A stretch of DNA of 64,000 bases from Halalkalibacterium ligniniphilum (GTDB lineage: Bacteria > Bacillota > Bacilli > Bacillales > Bacillaceae_D): the NCBI RefSeq assembly GCF_000334155.1, contig NZ_ANNK01000144.1:62001-126000 (forward strand), written 5' to 3'. The translations under genes and the position numbers were made by a program. Below, in pieces: positions 1 through 9,175 of the stretch (positions within the stretch are counted from its first letter, which is position 1; each line of letters opens with the position of its first letter). Below the pieces are notes generated by a model. It saw only the letters and a program-made list of their open reading frames with translations. It ran no database searches and was not told where the DNA came from.

Positions 1-523
1 CACTACCTGTTTGAATACCGCAACCGAGAGGACCTAACAATTCAAGTGGTACATCCTTAGGTACATTTACAACATTTCGCTCTGATACAACCGCGTATCC
101 AGAAAAGCTTGACTGACCGAAGAAATTGGCCACATCTGTCCCATCTTCTTTATGAAGTCGGCACGTACCATCATGCATTGTTCCTGTAAAATTTAATTCA
201 TAGAACGTTTGGCACGCATACGGTCTTCCAGTCATACAACTTTTACAATGGCCACACGACGCAAAAGAAAGAACAACATGATCGCCAGGTGTCACACTTG
301 TCACACCATCGCCAACCTTTTCAACAATACCTGATCCCTCATGTCCGAGCACAGCTGGCAATGGAACAGGATAATACTGATCACGTACAATTAAATCAGT
401 GTGACAAATCCCAGCAGCAACAATTCGAACGAGTACTTCACCTGGCTTAGGATCGTCAACCTGTAATGTGTCGATTTGAAACGGTTCGCCTTTTCCATGT
501 GTAAATGCAGCTTTTGTTAACAA
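1..523 (-). CDS. Zinc-dependent alcohol dehydrogenase, aryl-alcohol type (C-terminus off the window)
   Basis: N-terminal 174 codons of a medium-chain NAD(P)-dependent alcohol dehydrogenase; the gene runs off the left edge. Visible are the catalytic-zinc signature GICHTD followed by GHEGSG, a structural-zinc cysteine cluster (CGHCKSC then C) and the GPLGCGIQTG segment before the Rossmann domain. The start is a TTG at 521-523 behind GGAGGGG. It is a close paralogue of the complete gene at 13550-14647. The family oxidises benzyl-type and other primary alcohols; with the BenE transporter and CoA ligase next door an aromatic substrate is likely, but that is inference. A perfect cre match lies 32 bases upstream. 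Confidence 0.9.
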   Translation of the reverse strand, partial: MLTKAAFTHGKGEPFQIDTLQVDDPKPGEVLVRIVAAGICHTDLIVRDQYYPVPLPAVLGHEGSGIVEKVGDGVTSVTPGDHVVLSFASCGHCKSCMTGRPYACQTFYELNFTGTMHDGTCRLHKEDGTDVANFFGQSSFSGYAVVSERNVVNVPKDVPLELLGPLGCGIQTGS

Positions 524-554
524 ATAGTCCCCTCCTTATTATTATTGATTATCT

Positions 555-568
555 TGATAACGCTTACA
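555..568 (-). promoter_or_regulatory. cre (CcpA) site upstream of the alcohol dehydrogenase
   Basis: On the minus strand TTGTAAGCGTTATCAA fits the cre consensus WTGNAANCGNWNNCW without mismatch, 32 bases before the dehydrogenase start. This position would allow catabolite repression. The rest of the 355-base gap 524-878 is AT-rich, with no other gene seen. Confidence 0.5.
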
Positions 569-792
569 AAAAAATCACTTTAAGGATGACTTTTTCGTTT
601 CATTTTTTATCATAAACAGTTGTGAATATATACTGTTTTAAAATCTTATTTTCTTTATTTTGATTTTTTTATATCGGAAAACATTGCATAAGAAAAATCA
701 TTTTTTTTGCAAAAATCGCGGTATTTCTCTAAAAATCTTCATTTTTCATCACACTTTCCACAAGAGTTGAAAGAGCCTTGTAAAGTGATCAT

Positions 793-833
793 AGAAAAGA
801 GTTGATATTCTACAATCCAAATACCAACTCTTA
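793..833 (-). terminator. Terminator after the BenE-type transporter
   Basis: Inverted repeat with arms near 797-809 and 819-831 (AAGAGTTG paired with CAACTCTT), followed on the minus strand by TTTTCT. It lies 45 bases downstream of the transporter stop codon. Confidence 0.5.
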
Positions 834-878
834 TAGAAAAAATCAAATAAACGTGTTTATACTAGTGGATTTATTCCA

Positions 879-2144
879 TTAAGCCGTTTCACCTTCAACA
901 TTTGGTTTTGTTAATTCATCGTCGTCTGTTGTATTAGACTGAAAATGCTCCTTTTCAAGGATGAGAGAAACGACAACCCCACCAATAATCGCCCAAAATG
1001 GAGAGCTGATATTAAAAAAGCTAATACCTGACATAGCGATGATTAATGCAAAAAATGCACCTTTCTGAAATTTACGTTCTGAAAACGCTGTTTGTAATGA
1101 GCTTAACAAAACACCTATCATAGCAAGACCAGCTACAGTAGCAATTAAAACACCTGGCATCGCTGTAACAAATGGAACAACAACGCCTGCTAGCAGTCCA
1201 AATGTGATAAAAATAAGACCATTCACGATAACAGCAGCGTAGCGACCTTCTTTTTTCTCTCCTGCCTCATCAGAAGCACAAATGGCAGTCATTGATCCTG
1301 CAATGTTTGCGTTGTGCCCTCCAAAAAAGGACGTAACAATCCCACCAATGCCGCTCCATATTGTCATACTATTTACTGGAGGTTTATACTTTTGTTCCAT
1401 TAAAACGCCTATGGCCTGAGCATTTTCAGCTCCAATAACTAGTAGTGCAAGAGGTATCGCAATAGAAACAATGGCATCAAGACTAAATGTAGGAGCAACC
1501 AATTGAGGTAGGATAAAACTACTTTGCATTTCCCCCACTTGAAATTGATTTAAGACTATTGCTAAAAACGCTGAAACTGTAAAGGCTGACACAACAGGAG
1601 GAATGCTCGTAAAAAACCTTGAAGACAACAAAAAAACGAATATAGCTGTTCCTGCGATGATAGGAGCTACTTCTATGGCTACTATCATATCCGTTCCGAA
1701 TCGAATCATTGCTCCCACGATCATCGCCATAACAATCGGTATGGGGATCCAATGCATGATTTTTCCAATTAATCCTGTTACACCTAAAAACAAGACAAAA
1801 ACCCCCGCAAGTAAATAGGCACCTGCTGCTTCATTTAATGAAAATTGACTGAGAGTACCTGCTACTAAAACTGCACCTGGGATTGAAAAAGCACCGGCTA
1901 TAGGTTGTCGATATCGCAAAGCTAAGTATAGGCCTAAAACACCCCCGAAGAAATAAATAGAAAATATCCAAGAAATTGCTTGACCATGAGTTAACCCCCC
2001 ACTAGCTGCTCCACCTATGACAATAAGTGCTGGTCCGGTGCAACCGAAAATTGCTGCGATCGTTCCTGCGCTAACTGTTTTCAAATTCAAATGACTAGGT
2101 AAATCCCTCAAGTTCGACCGAACATTTTTATCATTCACACTCAC
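879..2144 (-). CDS. BenE family benzoate/H+ symporter-like transporter (copy 1)
   Basis: A 421-residue polytopic membrane protein of about 12 hydrophobic segments. It resembles the BenE (benzoate membrane transport) family, with conserved stretches such as FGCTGPALIV, SIPGAVLVAG and GIVTSFFGGHNANIAGSMTA. Family members import benzoate-type aromatic acids with protons. The start is GTG at 2144 or, with better spacing from AAGGAGG, GTG at 2138. It lies 142 bases downstream of a CoA ligase on the same strand, so uptake followed by CoA activation is plausible. A second copy at 5048-6310 is clearly related. The substrate itself cannot be read from sequence. Confidence 0.85.
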   Translation of the reverse strand: MSVNDKNVRSNLRDLPSHLNLKTVSAGTIAAIFGCTGPALIVIGGAASGGLTHGQAISWIFSIYFFGGVLGLYLALRYRQPIAGAFSIPGAVLVAGTLSQFSLNEAAGAYLLAGVFVLFLGVTGLIGKIMHWIPIPIVMAMIVGAMIRFGTDMIVAIEVAPIIAGTAIFVFLLSSRFFTSIPPVVSAFTVSAFLAIVLNQFQVGEMQSSFILPQLVAPTFSLDAIVSIAIPLALLVIGAENAQAIGVLMEQKYKPPVNSMTIWSGIGGIVTSFFGGHNANIAGSMTAICASDEAGEKKEGRYAAVIVNGLIFITFGLLAGVVVPFVTAMPGVLIATVAGLAMIGVLLSSLQTAFSERKFQKGAFFALIIAMSGISFFNISSPFWAIIGGVVVSLILEKEHFQSNTTDDDELTKPNVEGETA

Positions 2145-2286
2145 ACCCCTCCTTGGATTAAAATGAATCTTTTAGTAAAAATCATAACAATCAGTTCTTA
2201 TGAAGAATTGGTCACTAAAAAAATAGAAGACTGTATAAAACAGCCCTTCCAAAGAAACAAATATTAGTTTCTATTCCCTATCTCTG

Positions 2287-3846
2287 CTATCCTCCTATTT
2301 CATTTTCTTTTTTTACTAATTCATAGTCTCCTTCTCTAAGCTTTCGACGAAGAATTTTCCCTACTGGACTTTTCGGTATTTGTTTAATAAATACGTAGTT
2401 TCTTGGTCTTTTAAAGTTTGATAAGGTTGGATTACTTTTGCAAAATTCATCTAGTTCGTGAGCAGTGATTGATAGATCTTTCGGTACGATATATGCAGCA
2501 ACGATTTGCCCCCACTTATCATCATCTTCACCAATAACCGCAATCTCAGACACCTTTGGATGCTTCGACAAAACATCCTCAACCTCTAACGGATGAATAT
2601 TCTCTCCACCAGAAATGACCATGTCATCAACTCTACCTACGACATATAAATCTCCATCTTCATCCATCATTCCTAAATCTCCAGTAAAATACCAGCCATC
2701 CCGAATCGCTTTTTTTGTTGCGTCAGGTCTATTCCAATAACCCTTAAATGCTTCAATTGAATCAAGGTTTGCGATAATCTCACCAGCCTCACCTTGTGGC
2801 ACAAGATCGTCAGGCAGTGACGTCCCCTCTGCATCTGCTTTAACAATCCGAATATCTTGATGCAGTCCAGGTTTACCTGCGCACCCTGGTTTTTGTAGTA
2901 CATTTGAGCAAATTGTAAATGTATACACTTCCGTACTACCATAATGATTCACAAACACCTCTGGATTTAATAGTTCTACACATTTTTCAGTAAGCGCAGT
3001 CGTCATTGAAGCTCCCGCGTATCCAATTTTTTTAAGTTTTGCTAGATTATAATTAGAGAAATCTTGATGATTTAAAATCTCATGATAGAGTGTAGGAACT
3101 AAATAAACACAGGATATTTCTTCGTTACTTAATATCTCAAGTGCATCTTTGGCATCAAAGTCTGGTAATACAGCATATTTCCCATTCAAGAACGCGATTG
3201 ACAATAATGATCTCATGCCCATTGTATGATATAGAGGCATTGTACCTAATGTACTTTCTCCGTCCTGATAGTAGTTTTGCACAATATGAGCCATCGCTGC
3301 TGAATACTCATTTTTGTGACTTCTCGGTACCCCTTTTGGCTTACCTGTCGTACCTGATGTATATAACATCAAAGCAATATCATTATCTGAAATAATTGGT
3401 TTTTTGTAATAACCAGGACTTCTTACTACTAACTCTTGGTAGTAAATATCTGCCCCTTCTGCTCCCTCTAACCCTATTAATACTGGCTTTTCTTCGAAGG
3501 CTGCTTGTAGTACTGCAGTTTGACTCACGCTCTCATAAACGACCGCTTTTGATTTTGCATCATTCACACAGTACTCAACCTCTTTCGAAGATAAGCGATA
3601 GTTAATTGGCGTATAAACAGCCCCAATTTTTTGTATTGCCCAGTAAATGATAACGTTTTCAATTCTGTTTTTCATTAAGACAATGACGCGATCGTGTTGC
3701 TTGATCCCTATTCTTTGAAAAGATGAAGCCACTTTTGTTATTTCATTGTCTAATTGCTCATAGGTATACCTTTTTTCTCCCTCAACCACAGCGATACGAT
3801 TTGGATAACGCCTGACTGCAAAATCAAACATCGTTGAAATATTCAC
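2287..3846 (-). CDS. AMP-forming acyl/aryl-CoA ligase
   Basis: A 519-residue class I adenylate-forming enzyme that joins a carboxylic acid to CoA through an acyl-AMP. Motifs are clear: LMLYTSGTTGKPKGVPRSH (P-loop-like A3, near residue 160), NHYGSTEVYT (A5), GWYFTGDLG (A7), GRVDDMVISGGENIHP (A8), and KSPVGKILRRKLRE with the catalytic lysine (A10). Length is normal for the family. Between two BenE-type transporters and near aryl-alcohol dehydrogenases, benzoate, phenylpropenoate or a related acid is a likely substrate; a medium-chain fatty acid is the alternative. The start is ATG preceded by AAAGAGAGGG. Confidence 0.85.
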   Translation of the reverse strand: MNISTMFDFAVRRYPNRIAVVEGEKRYTYEQLDNEITKVASSFQRIGIKQHDRVIVLMKNRIENVIIYWAIQKIGAVYTPINYRLSSKEVEYCVNDAKSKAVVYESVSQTAVLQAAFEEKPVLIGLEGAEGADIYYQELVVRSPGYYKKPIISDNDIALMLYTSGTTGKPKGVPRSHKNEYSAAMAHIVQNYYQDGESTLGTMPLYHTMGMRSLLSIAFLNGKYAVLPDFDAKDALEILSNEEISCVYLVPTLYHEILNHQDFSNYNLAKLKKIGYAGASMTTALTEKCVELLNPEVFVNHYGSTEVYTFTICSNVLQKPGCAGKPGLHQDIRIVKADAEGTSLPDDLVPQGEAGEIIANLDSIEAFKGYWNRPDATKKAIRDGWYFTGDLGMMDEDGDLYVVGRVDDMVISGGENIHPLEVEDVLSKHPKVSEIAVIGEDDDKWGQIVAAYIVPKDLSITAHELDEFCKSNPTLSNFKRPRNYVFIKQIPKSPVGKILRRKLREGDYELVKKENEIGG

Positions 3847-5047
3847 TTTTTAATCCCTCTCTTTGTTATTTATTTGTTGTCATGATAAGTGTATGTGAAA
3901 TTACCATGTTAACGTTTCTTCCATGTTTTTCAAAAAACGTAAGAGTAAAAATAATATTGGCAGTGAAATGTAGATTCTACCAAACTTGTTTCATTGGACA
4001 CCAGCAAACCTAGACCATGTTCGCTTGCTAATAAATCCTACCCTCTCCTTCATAGATTAATAGCTTATTACATTTTTCCTAGAGAGATTTTAAGTATTTT
4101 ATTTTTATTGTTTAAATATTATGATTTTTAAGGATATAAGTAATTTCTTTGAATCCGTAAACAATCTTCCTAAGTCAACTATCCCCAAGTGAATTTTCCC
4201 TCCCTAATATCACTAATCGCAGTGAGTAAAGAAAGAAGAGCCCTTTGCTTTTGCTATTTACAAACGACTCAAACTTACTTTTCGAATTACTTAGAACGAT
4301 AAAATTACTTATCAACAACAGAATATTCTAGATATAATGTTGCGAAATGAGAGCTAAAAGGGGATTTAAAACAAAAAATCATTATGTTAAACAAAAAAAA
4401 AGCAAATATTAAACATTCACACTCCTAGAGTCTGATAGGTTCAACTTATAAACTATAGCCTCTCTTTCGTTTCATCATTTAGTGCCATAAAAGCATTGAG
4501 ATGGTATACAATTCTACTCATTCACTACTTACTAAAAAACATAAAACACAACAAAAAACCCAATTATTTTAAAGAACAACTTACTAATTTTCTCGTTTTA
4601 AATAATTTGAAAATTCTAGTATTGCATTTCAGAAAAAGTATAGTATAGTTACAAAATATAACGTATATATCATATGACGTATACACACTATTGATAGGGG
4701 GGTTTTTTGTGTAGAGACGTATTTCTTTAGATTAGTTTTTATGGGAAGGTGATTACTGAGCAAGCACAGATTTTGTCTCAATTGACCAGTTGTATTGATA
4801 AAATGGTATAAGTTGAAGCCCTAGTCTAAAGTAGAATAAAAAGAAAGCGCATACATTAAAATTTGTCAATCTCTTTATCTACTTACTACAGAGGAGCATA
4901 CTATCTGTGTCTGCTCCTTAGACAAAATGAATTTAAAAAGGTCCATATCCTTCTAACCACTACACATTTAAATAGCACAAAATTATACGTATCTTAAATG
5001 GAATAATGTCAATCTTCTAATTAAAAATTAAAAAGGGGGTTCATACA
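3847..5047. other. Long intergenic region with a possible regulator remnant
   Basis: About 1.2 kb without an intact gene, AT-rich and full of stops. A weak plus-strand promoter candidate (TTGCAT at 4623, TATAGT at 4644) is followed by repeated ACGTATA motifs at about 4671-4684. Around 4736-4840 the plus strand reads ITEQAQILSQLTSCIDKMV, then a stop and VEALV, which faintly resembles a MarR-type helix-turn-helix in decay. An AGGAGCA/TGCTCCT hairpin lies at about 4891-4919. No function is established. Confidence 0.3.
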
Positions 5048-6310
5048 ATGAGTATTGAAAGAGGCACGAATGTTAGGGAAAATATTAAAGATTTTTTTAG
5101 TAATTTAACTCCTGCTGCACTTGGAACTGGACTTGTAGCTGCACTATTCAGCATTATGGGACCAGGTATAATTGTAATGAATGCAGCTAATGAAGGAAAT
5201 CTTCCGATGGATCAGGCTGTTTCTTGGTTATCTATTATCTATATAACTGGTGGTATTTTTACGATTATTTTGTCATTTCGTTATCGTCAACCAATTGTTG
5301 TCGCTTATAGTATACCTGGCGCAGTTCTAGTAGGTAGCGCATTACAACACATCCCTTTTAATGAGGCCATCGGTGCTTTCATTGTGGTTGGAGTAGTCGT
5401 GACGATTCTAGGTCTATCAGGACTAATTAAGAAGGTTATTGAACATATACCTCTTCCAGTCATGTTAGGGATGATTGCTGGTGTGCTTCTCTCTTTTGGG
5501 ATTAAAGCAGTTCAAGCTGCTGTTGAGGCTCCAGCTGTTGCAGGTAGTGCTTTTATCGTATTTTTTCTGTTGTTAGCTATGAAAAAATTTTCTCAGAAAT
5601 TCCCACCGATTTTAGGTGCTATCATTGTAGGTGGGATCATTGCTACAGCACTTGGTCAAACGAACTGGGGAGCGATACAGCCTTCGCTTGCTCAGCCTGC
5701 CCTTATAATGCCTGCATTTAGTATTCAAGCGATTTTAGAGCTCTCTTTGCCTTTAATTATACTCGTTATTGGTGTGCAGAATATGCAGGCTGTTGGCGTT
5801 CTTTTAGCTACAGGGTATAAGCCTCCAATTAATGCTATGTTTACTGTTCCTGGTATCGGCACATTAATTAACTCAATATTTGGAGGACATCCTACTGTGA
5901 TAGCTGGTCCTAGTACTGCCATGGTGTCTAGTGAAGCATCAGGTAAAGATAAAAACTTGCGCTATGTAGCTTCTGCTTTTGATGGACTTCTTTGGATTTG
6001 TTTTGGTTTAGTAGCAGGAATAGTTATAGCTATCTCAACTGTCGTTCCTGGTCAACTACTCTCCGTGCTTGGTGGTCTTGCAATATTTGCAGTGTTTATA
6101 AGTACTTTTGCTGGAGCATTTTCCGGAAAATTTAAAAATGGTGCAATGGTAGCTTTTCTTATCGCTGTTTCTAATATAACGTTACTTTCAGTAGGTGCCG
6201 CATTCTGGGCTCTATTGGTAGGATTTATCGTATCCATATTGCTTGATCGTGATGATTTCCGCAAACATAAAGAGGAAATAACAGAAGATAGAAAGGAAAA
6301 CATTGCATAA
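5048..6310 (+). CDS. BenE family benzoate/H+ symporter-like transporter (copy 2)
   Basis: A 420-residue multi-pass membrane protein homologous to the transporter at 879-2144 over its full length; shared blocks include SIPGAVLVGSAL, NMQAVGVLLATGYKPP and NSIFGGHPTVIAGPSTAM. BenE-family proteins are proton-driven aromatic-acid importers. The ATG follows AAAAAGGGGG. It ends at a strong terminator and is followed by a PadR regulator, a family often tied to phenolic-acid responses, so PadR control is plausible. The two BenE genes flank the CoA ligase on opposite strands, which suggests duplication with separate regulation. Confidence 0.85.
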   Translation: MSIERGTNVRENIKDFFSNLTPAALGTGLVAALFSIMGPGIIVMNAANEGNLPMDQAVSWLSIIYITGGIFTIILSFRYRQPIVVAYSIPGAVLVGSALQHIPFNEAIGAFIVVGVVVTILGLSGLIKKVIEHIPLPVMLGMIAGVLLSFGIKAVQAAVEAPAVAGSAFIVFFLLLAMKKFSQKFPPILGAIIVGGIIATALGQTNWGAIQPSLAQPALIMPAFSIQAILELSLPLIILVIGVQNMQAVGVLLATGYKPPINAMFTVPGIGTLINSIFGGHPTVIAGPSTAMVSSEASGKDKNLRYVASAFDGLLWICFGLVAGIVIAISTVVPGQLLSVLGGLAIFAVFISTFAGAFSGKFKNGAMVAFLIAVSNITLLSVGAAFWALLVGFIVSILLDRDDFRKHKEEITEDRKENIA

Positions 6311-6376
6311 AACACCCTTCCATTTATTTGTAAATAAGCTTCATTACTACTCCTTCATACTATAACGAAATGAAAC

Positions 6377-6410
6377 AAAGCCTTGGGACGATTAGTCCCA
6401 GGGCTTTTTC
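6377..6410 (+). terminator. Rho-independent terminator after BenE copy 2
   Basis: AAAGCCTTGGGAC pairs with GTCCCAGGGCTTT across a five-base loop, followed by a T-run. Confidence 0.85.
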
Positions 6411-6476
6411 GATCCTATTATTCCTTTATTAATATAGTGTCTCTACATTGTATATTGCTGTTATTTGAGTTGATGA

Positions 6477-6506
6477 TTGACAAAAGAAAAAAAATAGTAC
6501 TATACT
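6477..6506 (+). promoter_or_regulatory. SigA-type promoter of the PadR gene
   Basis: TTGACA at 6477-6482, an 18-base spacer and TATACT at 6501-6506, about 80 bases before the padR start. A GTGTACAC palindrome near 6549-6556 in the leader is a possible autoregulatory site. Confidence 0.6.
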
Positions 6507-6586
6507 GAACTACGAATAGTTAATTTTGGAATTTTAAATTTAAAATAAGTGTACACGCTACGTTTAGTTAATAGGAGGAAGTCAAC

Positions 6587-7129
6587 ATGAGTCTCAAAGC
6601 ATGTATCCTGGGACTTCTTTCGCTGCAGAACATGACCGGATACGAATTGAATAAAACGTTTGAAAGTTCTATCTCTTATAACTGGAGTTCAAGTAGAACG
6701 CAAATTTACACGGCCTTAAGATCACTCGATAAAAATGGCTTAGTCGAATCAGATCTGATCGTACAGCATACAAAGCCAAATAAAAAAGTGTATCGAATTA
6801 CGTCCAAAGGTCGTAATTTTCTTGAAGAATGGCTATTATCTCCTACAGACTCTAGCTTCGCTAAAGATGAATTCCTTATACGTGTGTTTTTTGCAAATCA
6901 TCTAGATAATAACAAGGCTTTATTGATTTTGGAACAGAATCTAGCTAGTATGGAAAGTCAAGTTCAGAAATTGAACGAAATTCGGACCGAAATTACCAAT
7001 CAGGCTAGTTCGGACCCCTTTCAATTAATGACCCTAGACCTTCGAGTTGCAGGACTTAATGGAATGATAACTGAAACTCGTCGACAAATGAAATTGCTTC
7101 AAAGTAACTCTCAATATCTGAGTGAATAA
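6587..7129 (+). CDS. PadR family transcriptional regulator
   Basis: A 180-residue protein with an N-terminal winged helix of the PadR type: ILGLLSLQNMTGYELNK at residues 7-23, then RTQIYTALRSLDKNGLVES, and the wing VYRITSKGRNFLEEWL. The C-terminal half is helical (VirR/PadR C-terminal domain), probably a dimerisation region. PadR itself represses phenolic acid decarboxylase and is released by phenolic acids, but the family is broad. The ATG is preceded by AGGAGG. Placed after a BenE transporter, it may control one or both transporters and the CoA ligase; this is inference from position. Confidence 0.9.
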   Translation: MSLKACILGLLSLQNMTGYELNKTFESSISYNWSSSRTQIYTALRSLDKNGLVESDLIVQHTKPNKKVYRITSKGRNFLEEWLLSPTDSSFAKDEFLIRVFFANHLDNNKALLILEQNLASMESQVQKLNEIRTEITNQASSDPFQLMTLDLRVAGLNGMITETRRQMKLLQSNSQYLSE

Positions 7130-7150
7130 GCTGTGGACAGTCAAAGTCTA

Positions 7151-7187
7151 AAAAATCCCTGCGAGGTTCTATCAGGGGATTTTTTAC
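7151..7187 (+). terminator. Terminator after padR
   Basis: AAATCCCTG pairs with CAGGGGATTT, followed by TTTTT. Confidence 0.8.
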
Positions 7188-7609
7188 TTTCCTTTATTTA
7201 TGACAAGCGCCTCCTGTATGAGAACCTTTCCTAGCATTGCGTACAACATCTACATTTTGATCGCTATTAGCTACCTGCTACAACAAGTAAGGCTTGTGAT
7301 TTCTCGGCTAAGTAAGTGTCTCTCTTGTAATTGACAGTAATAAAACGATGTTTTTCATAACTTCACGAATGCCCCCTCTCTTTATCTATATTTCTGTCAT
7401 TCTGTCTCAAATTTTGCCCATATTGCCTTTTCTCGTTCTATCACTTGAATTTTCTCTTACCTTTCCTTACTACCATAATTGCCTATTAAACCTTTCTTTA
7501 TTTTTGTCGGCTGTCTTTAGGCTGCCGCCCTGTCACTCCACCTCTCATTACATAGGTTATAAGGTAGGTATGTATCCCGACTAAAAAATTGTAAAGGAGA
7601 GCTCCCCAT
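7188..7609. other. Intergenic stretch with a short minus-strand gene end
   Basis: No intact gene. On the minus strand 7194-7276 reads a peptide ending in RKGSHTGGACHK before a stop, with an in-frame stop just upstream and no start, so it is at most a remnant of a small protein. The plus strand leads into the ribosome site AAAGGAGAG of the next gene. Confidence 0.3.
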
Positions 7610-7987
7610 ATGAATCCGTATCACTTTTATTCTGGATATGCTCCTCAGCAAATGGACTATCTTGACTATCATTACAATCAATACAATCCTTACATGCAAC
7701 AACTCGAGCATGAGCATGGAGAATTCGAGAGACAACCACCTCAGAATATCGAAAGACGCGTTAGAGAGCTTGAAAGACAAAATGAACGACAAGTTCAGGA
7801 GCTAACTCGGCAAAACCAGGAAATCGGACGGATAAACCGAGAAATTAACCGAATTAACCAGGAAATCATTCGACTAAATCGAAATGATGAACGTCATACT
7901 CGGCGCCTCAATCGGTTGAACCAAAGACTACGATCCGTAGAAAACAGACTAAATATTCCATTTACAGCTACGGAAGATGGCTTTTAG
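7610..7987 (+). CDS. Tyrosine/glutamine-rich coiled-coil protein of unknown function
   Basis: A 125-residue protein not recognised as a known family. Residues 1-40 are rich in Tyr, His, Gln and Pro ([11 protein letters not shown]). Residues 45-115 form one strong, very polar coiled coil with Ile/Leu spaced by heptads and many Asn and Arg residues. There is no signal peptide or membrane segment. The ATG follows AAAGGAGAGCTCCCCAT. It is monocistronic, with its own hairpin downstream. The Tyr-rich head is reminiscent of spore coat or crust proteins, but nothing in the promoter confirms sporulation control. Confidence 0.7.
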   Translation: MNPYHFYSGYAPQQMDYLDYHYNQYNPYMQQLEHEHGEFERQPPQNIERRVRELERQNERQVQELTRQNQEIGRINREINRINQEIIRLNRNDERHTRRLNRLNQRLRSVENRLNIPFTATEDGF

Positions 7988-8057
7988 ATAATCTAAATTA
8001 AATGATCATAAAAACGCAACAGATGCTTTTCATCAGCTCCTGTTGCTTCGATTTCAA

Positions 8058-8103
8058 CAAAACCATATCGAAGCTCTTTTGCTCGATATGGTTTTGTTTT
8101 TCA
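8058..8103. terminator. Bidirectional terminator between convergent genes
   Basis: CAAAACCATATCGA pairs with TCGATATGGTTTTG, with T-runs on both strands. It serves the coiled-coil gene on the left and the ABC importer operon on the right. Confidence 0.85.
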
Positions 8104-8114
8104 ACGATTCTTTT

Positions 8115-9143
8115 TTATTCTAAAACATTTTCAAGGTGGCTCAAATCAATAAATCCTTCTAGATCATCTGAATCTGTGTATCCAGCTTCCATCCCAATCG
8201 TCGCCATTTCTTGAATCACTTCTTCATTTACTTCATAGGTTACAGTCAATCGTTCCATCGCAGCTGCAAGTTCATCGATATTAAGCTCCTGACCTGTTAG
8301 TTCTTTTAAATGGTCAACAACAAGCTGCTGGCTTTCAGCCGGCTCATCTTGGATAAATTGAACTGCTCTGAGATGAGCCTCTAAATACTTTTCAACCATT
8401 TCAGGGTGTGATTCTAAAAGTGAGTCACTTGCAACGACAACCGTATTTGTTGATTCTTCGCCCCATGCAAACTCATCCCAGTCAAGAAGCGTACGGCCGC
8501 CTGCTTGTGTTTCTAACACTTGTCCCCATGGCTCTTGTGTAGCTGCACCGTCTACATCCTCTTGTAAAAACAATGTTGATGTATCAGCTGGAGCTGCAGC
8601 CATCATTTCTACAGTACCGCCACTTGATGTTGGTTTTAAACCTACTTCTTGAAGTGCTTTTCTTAACATAATGTCTTGCGTGCTTCCGATTACTGGGATC
8701 GCAATACGTTTTCCATCTAAATCAGCAACTGTCTCAATGTCACTATCACCGCGAACAACAAGAACCGCTCCACCATTTACAGCACCAGATACAATGTGAT
8801 AAGAAGGATCGCGTAAATAGAAGTTCATAGCAGGACCAGGTCCAACCGTTCCAATTTCAATTGCATCTGTTGCCATACCTTCCATGAACAAGCCACCGTT
8901 ATTAAACGTTTGTGTTTGAATCTCTACATCCTCACCAAACGCTTCGGCAAAAAATCCTTTTTCAAGTGCAACAATTGTCGCAATATGTGTCAAGTTTGGA
9001 AAATAACCAATCTTCACTTCTGTTTTTTCCTCACTTGCAGAATCTCCTTCTCCACCATTACCACTTGATCCGCAACCTGCTAGCACGACACCTAGTAAGG
9101 TAAGCAAGCTAATAAATGTTAAAATTGTTCTTTTTTTCAACAT
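8115..9143 (-). CDS. ABC importer substrate-binding lipoprotein (SsuA/TauA/NMT1-like)
   Basis: A 342-residue lipoprotein with a signal peptide ending in the lipobox VLAGC near residue 24, then a Ser/Gly/Glu-rich linker and a type II periplasmic-binding fold. KIGYFPNLTHIATIVALEKGFF and the downstream GTVGPGPAMN match the aliphatic sulfonate/taurine/nitrate binding family. It captures the ligand outside the membrane for the permease and ATPase encoded just upstream. As the last gene of the operon it ends in a shared terminator. The ligand may be a sulfonate, taurine, nitrate or an aromatic compound; the sequence alone does not decide. Confidence 0.88.
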   Translation of the reverse strand: MLKKRTILTFISLLTLLGVVLAGCGSSGNGGEGDSASEEKTEVKIGYFPNLTHIATIVALEKGFFAEAFGEDVEIQTQTFNNGGLFMEGMATDAIEIGTVGPGPAMNFYLRDPSYHIVSGAVNGGAVLVVRGDSDIETVADLDGKRIAIPVIGSTQDIMLRKALQEVGLKPTSSGGTVEMMAAAPADTSTLFLQEDVDGAATQEPWGQVLETQAGGRTLLDWDEFAWGEESTNTVVVASDSLLESHPEMVEKYLEAHLRAVQFIQDEPAESQQLVVDHLKELTGQELNIDELAAAMERLTVTYEVNEEVIQEMATIGMEAGYTDSDDLEGFIDLSHLENVLE

Positions 9144-9175
9144 AATCTTCTCCTTTTAATTCAATTTAACAAATA

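Noticed and set aside
7348-7584. 78-codon plus-strand frame rich in Leu, Ser and Phe
   Set aside because: Pyrimidine-rich noncoding tract without a ribosome site; it ends just before the real gene at 7610.
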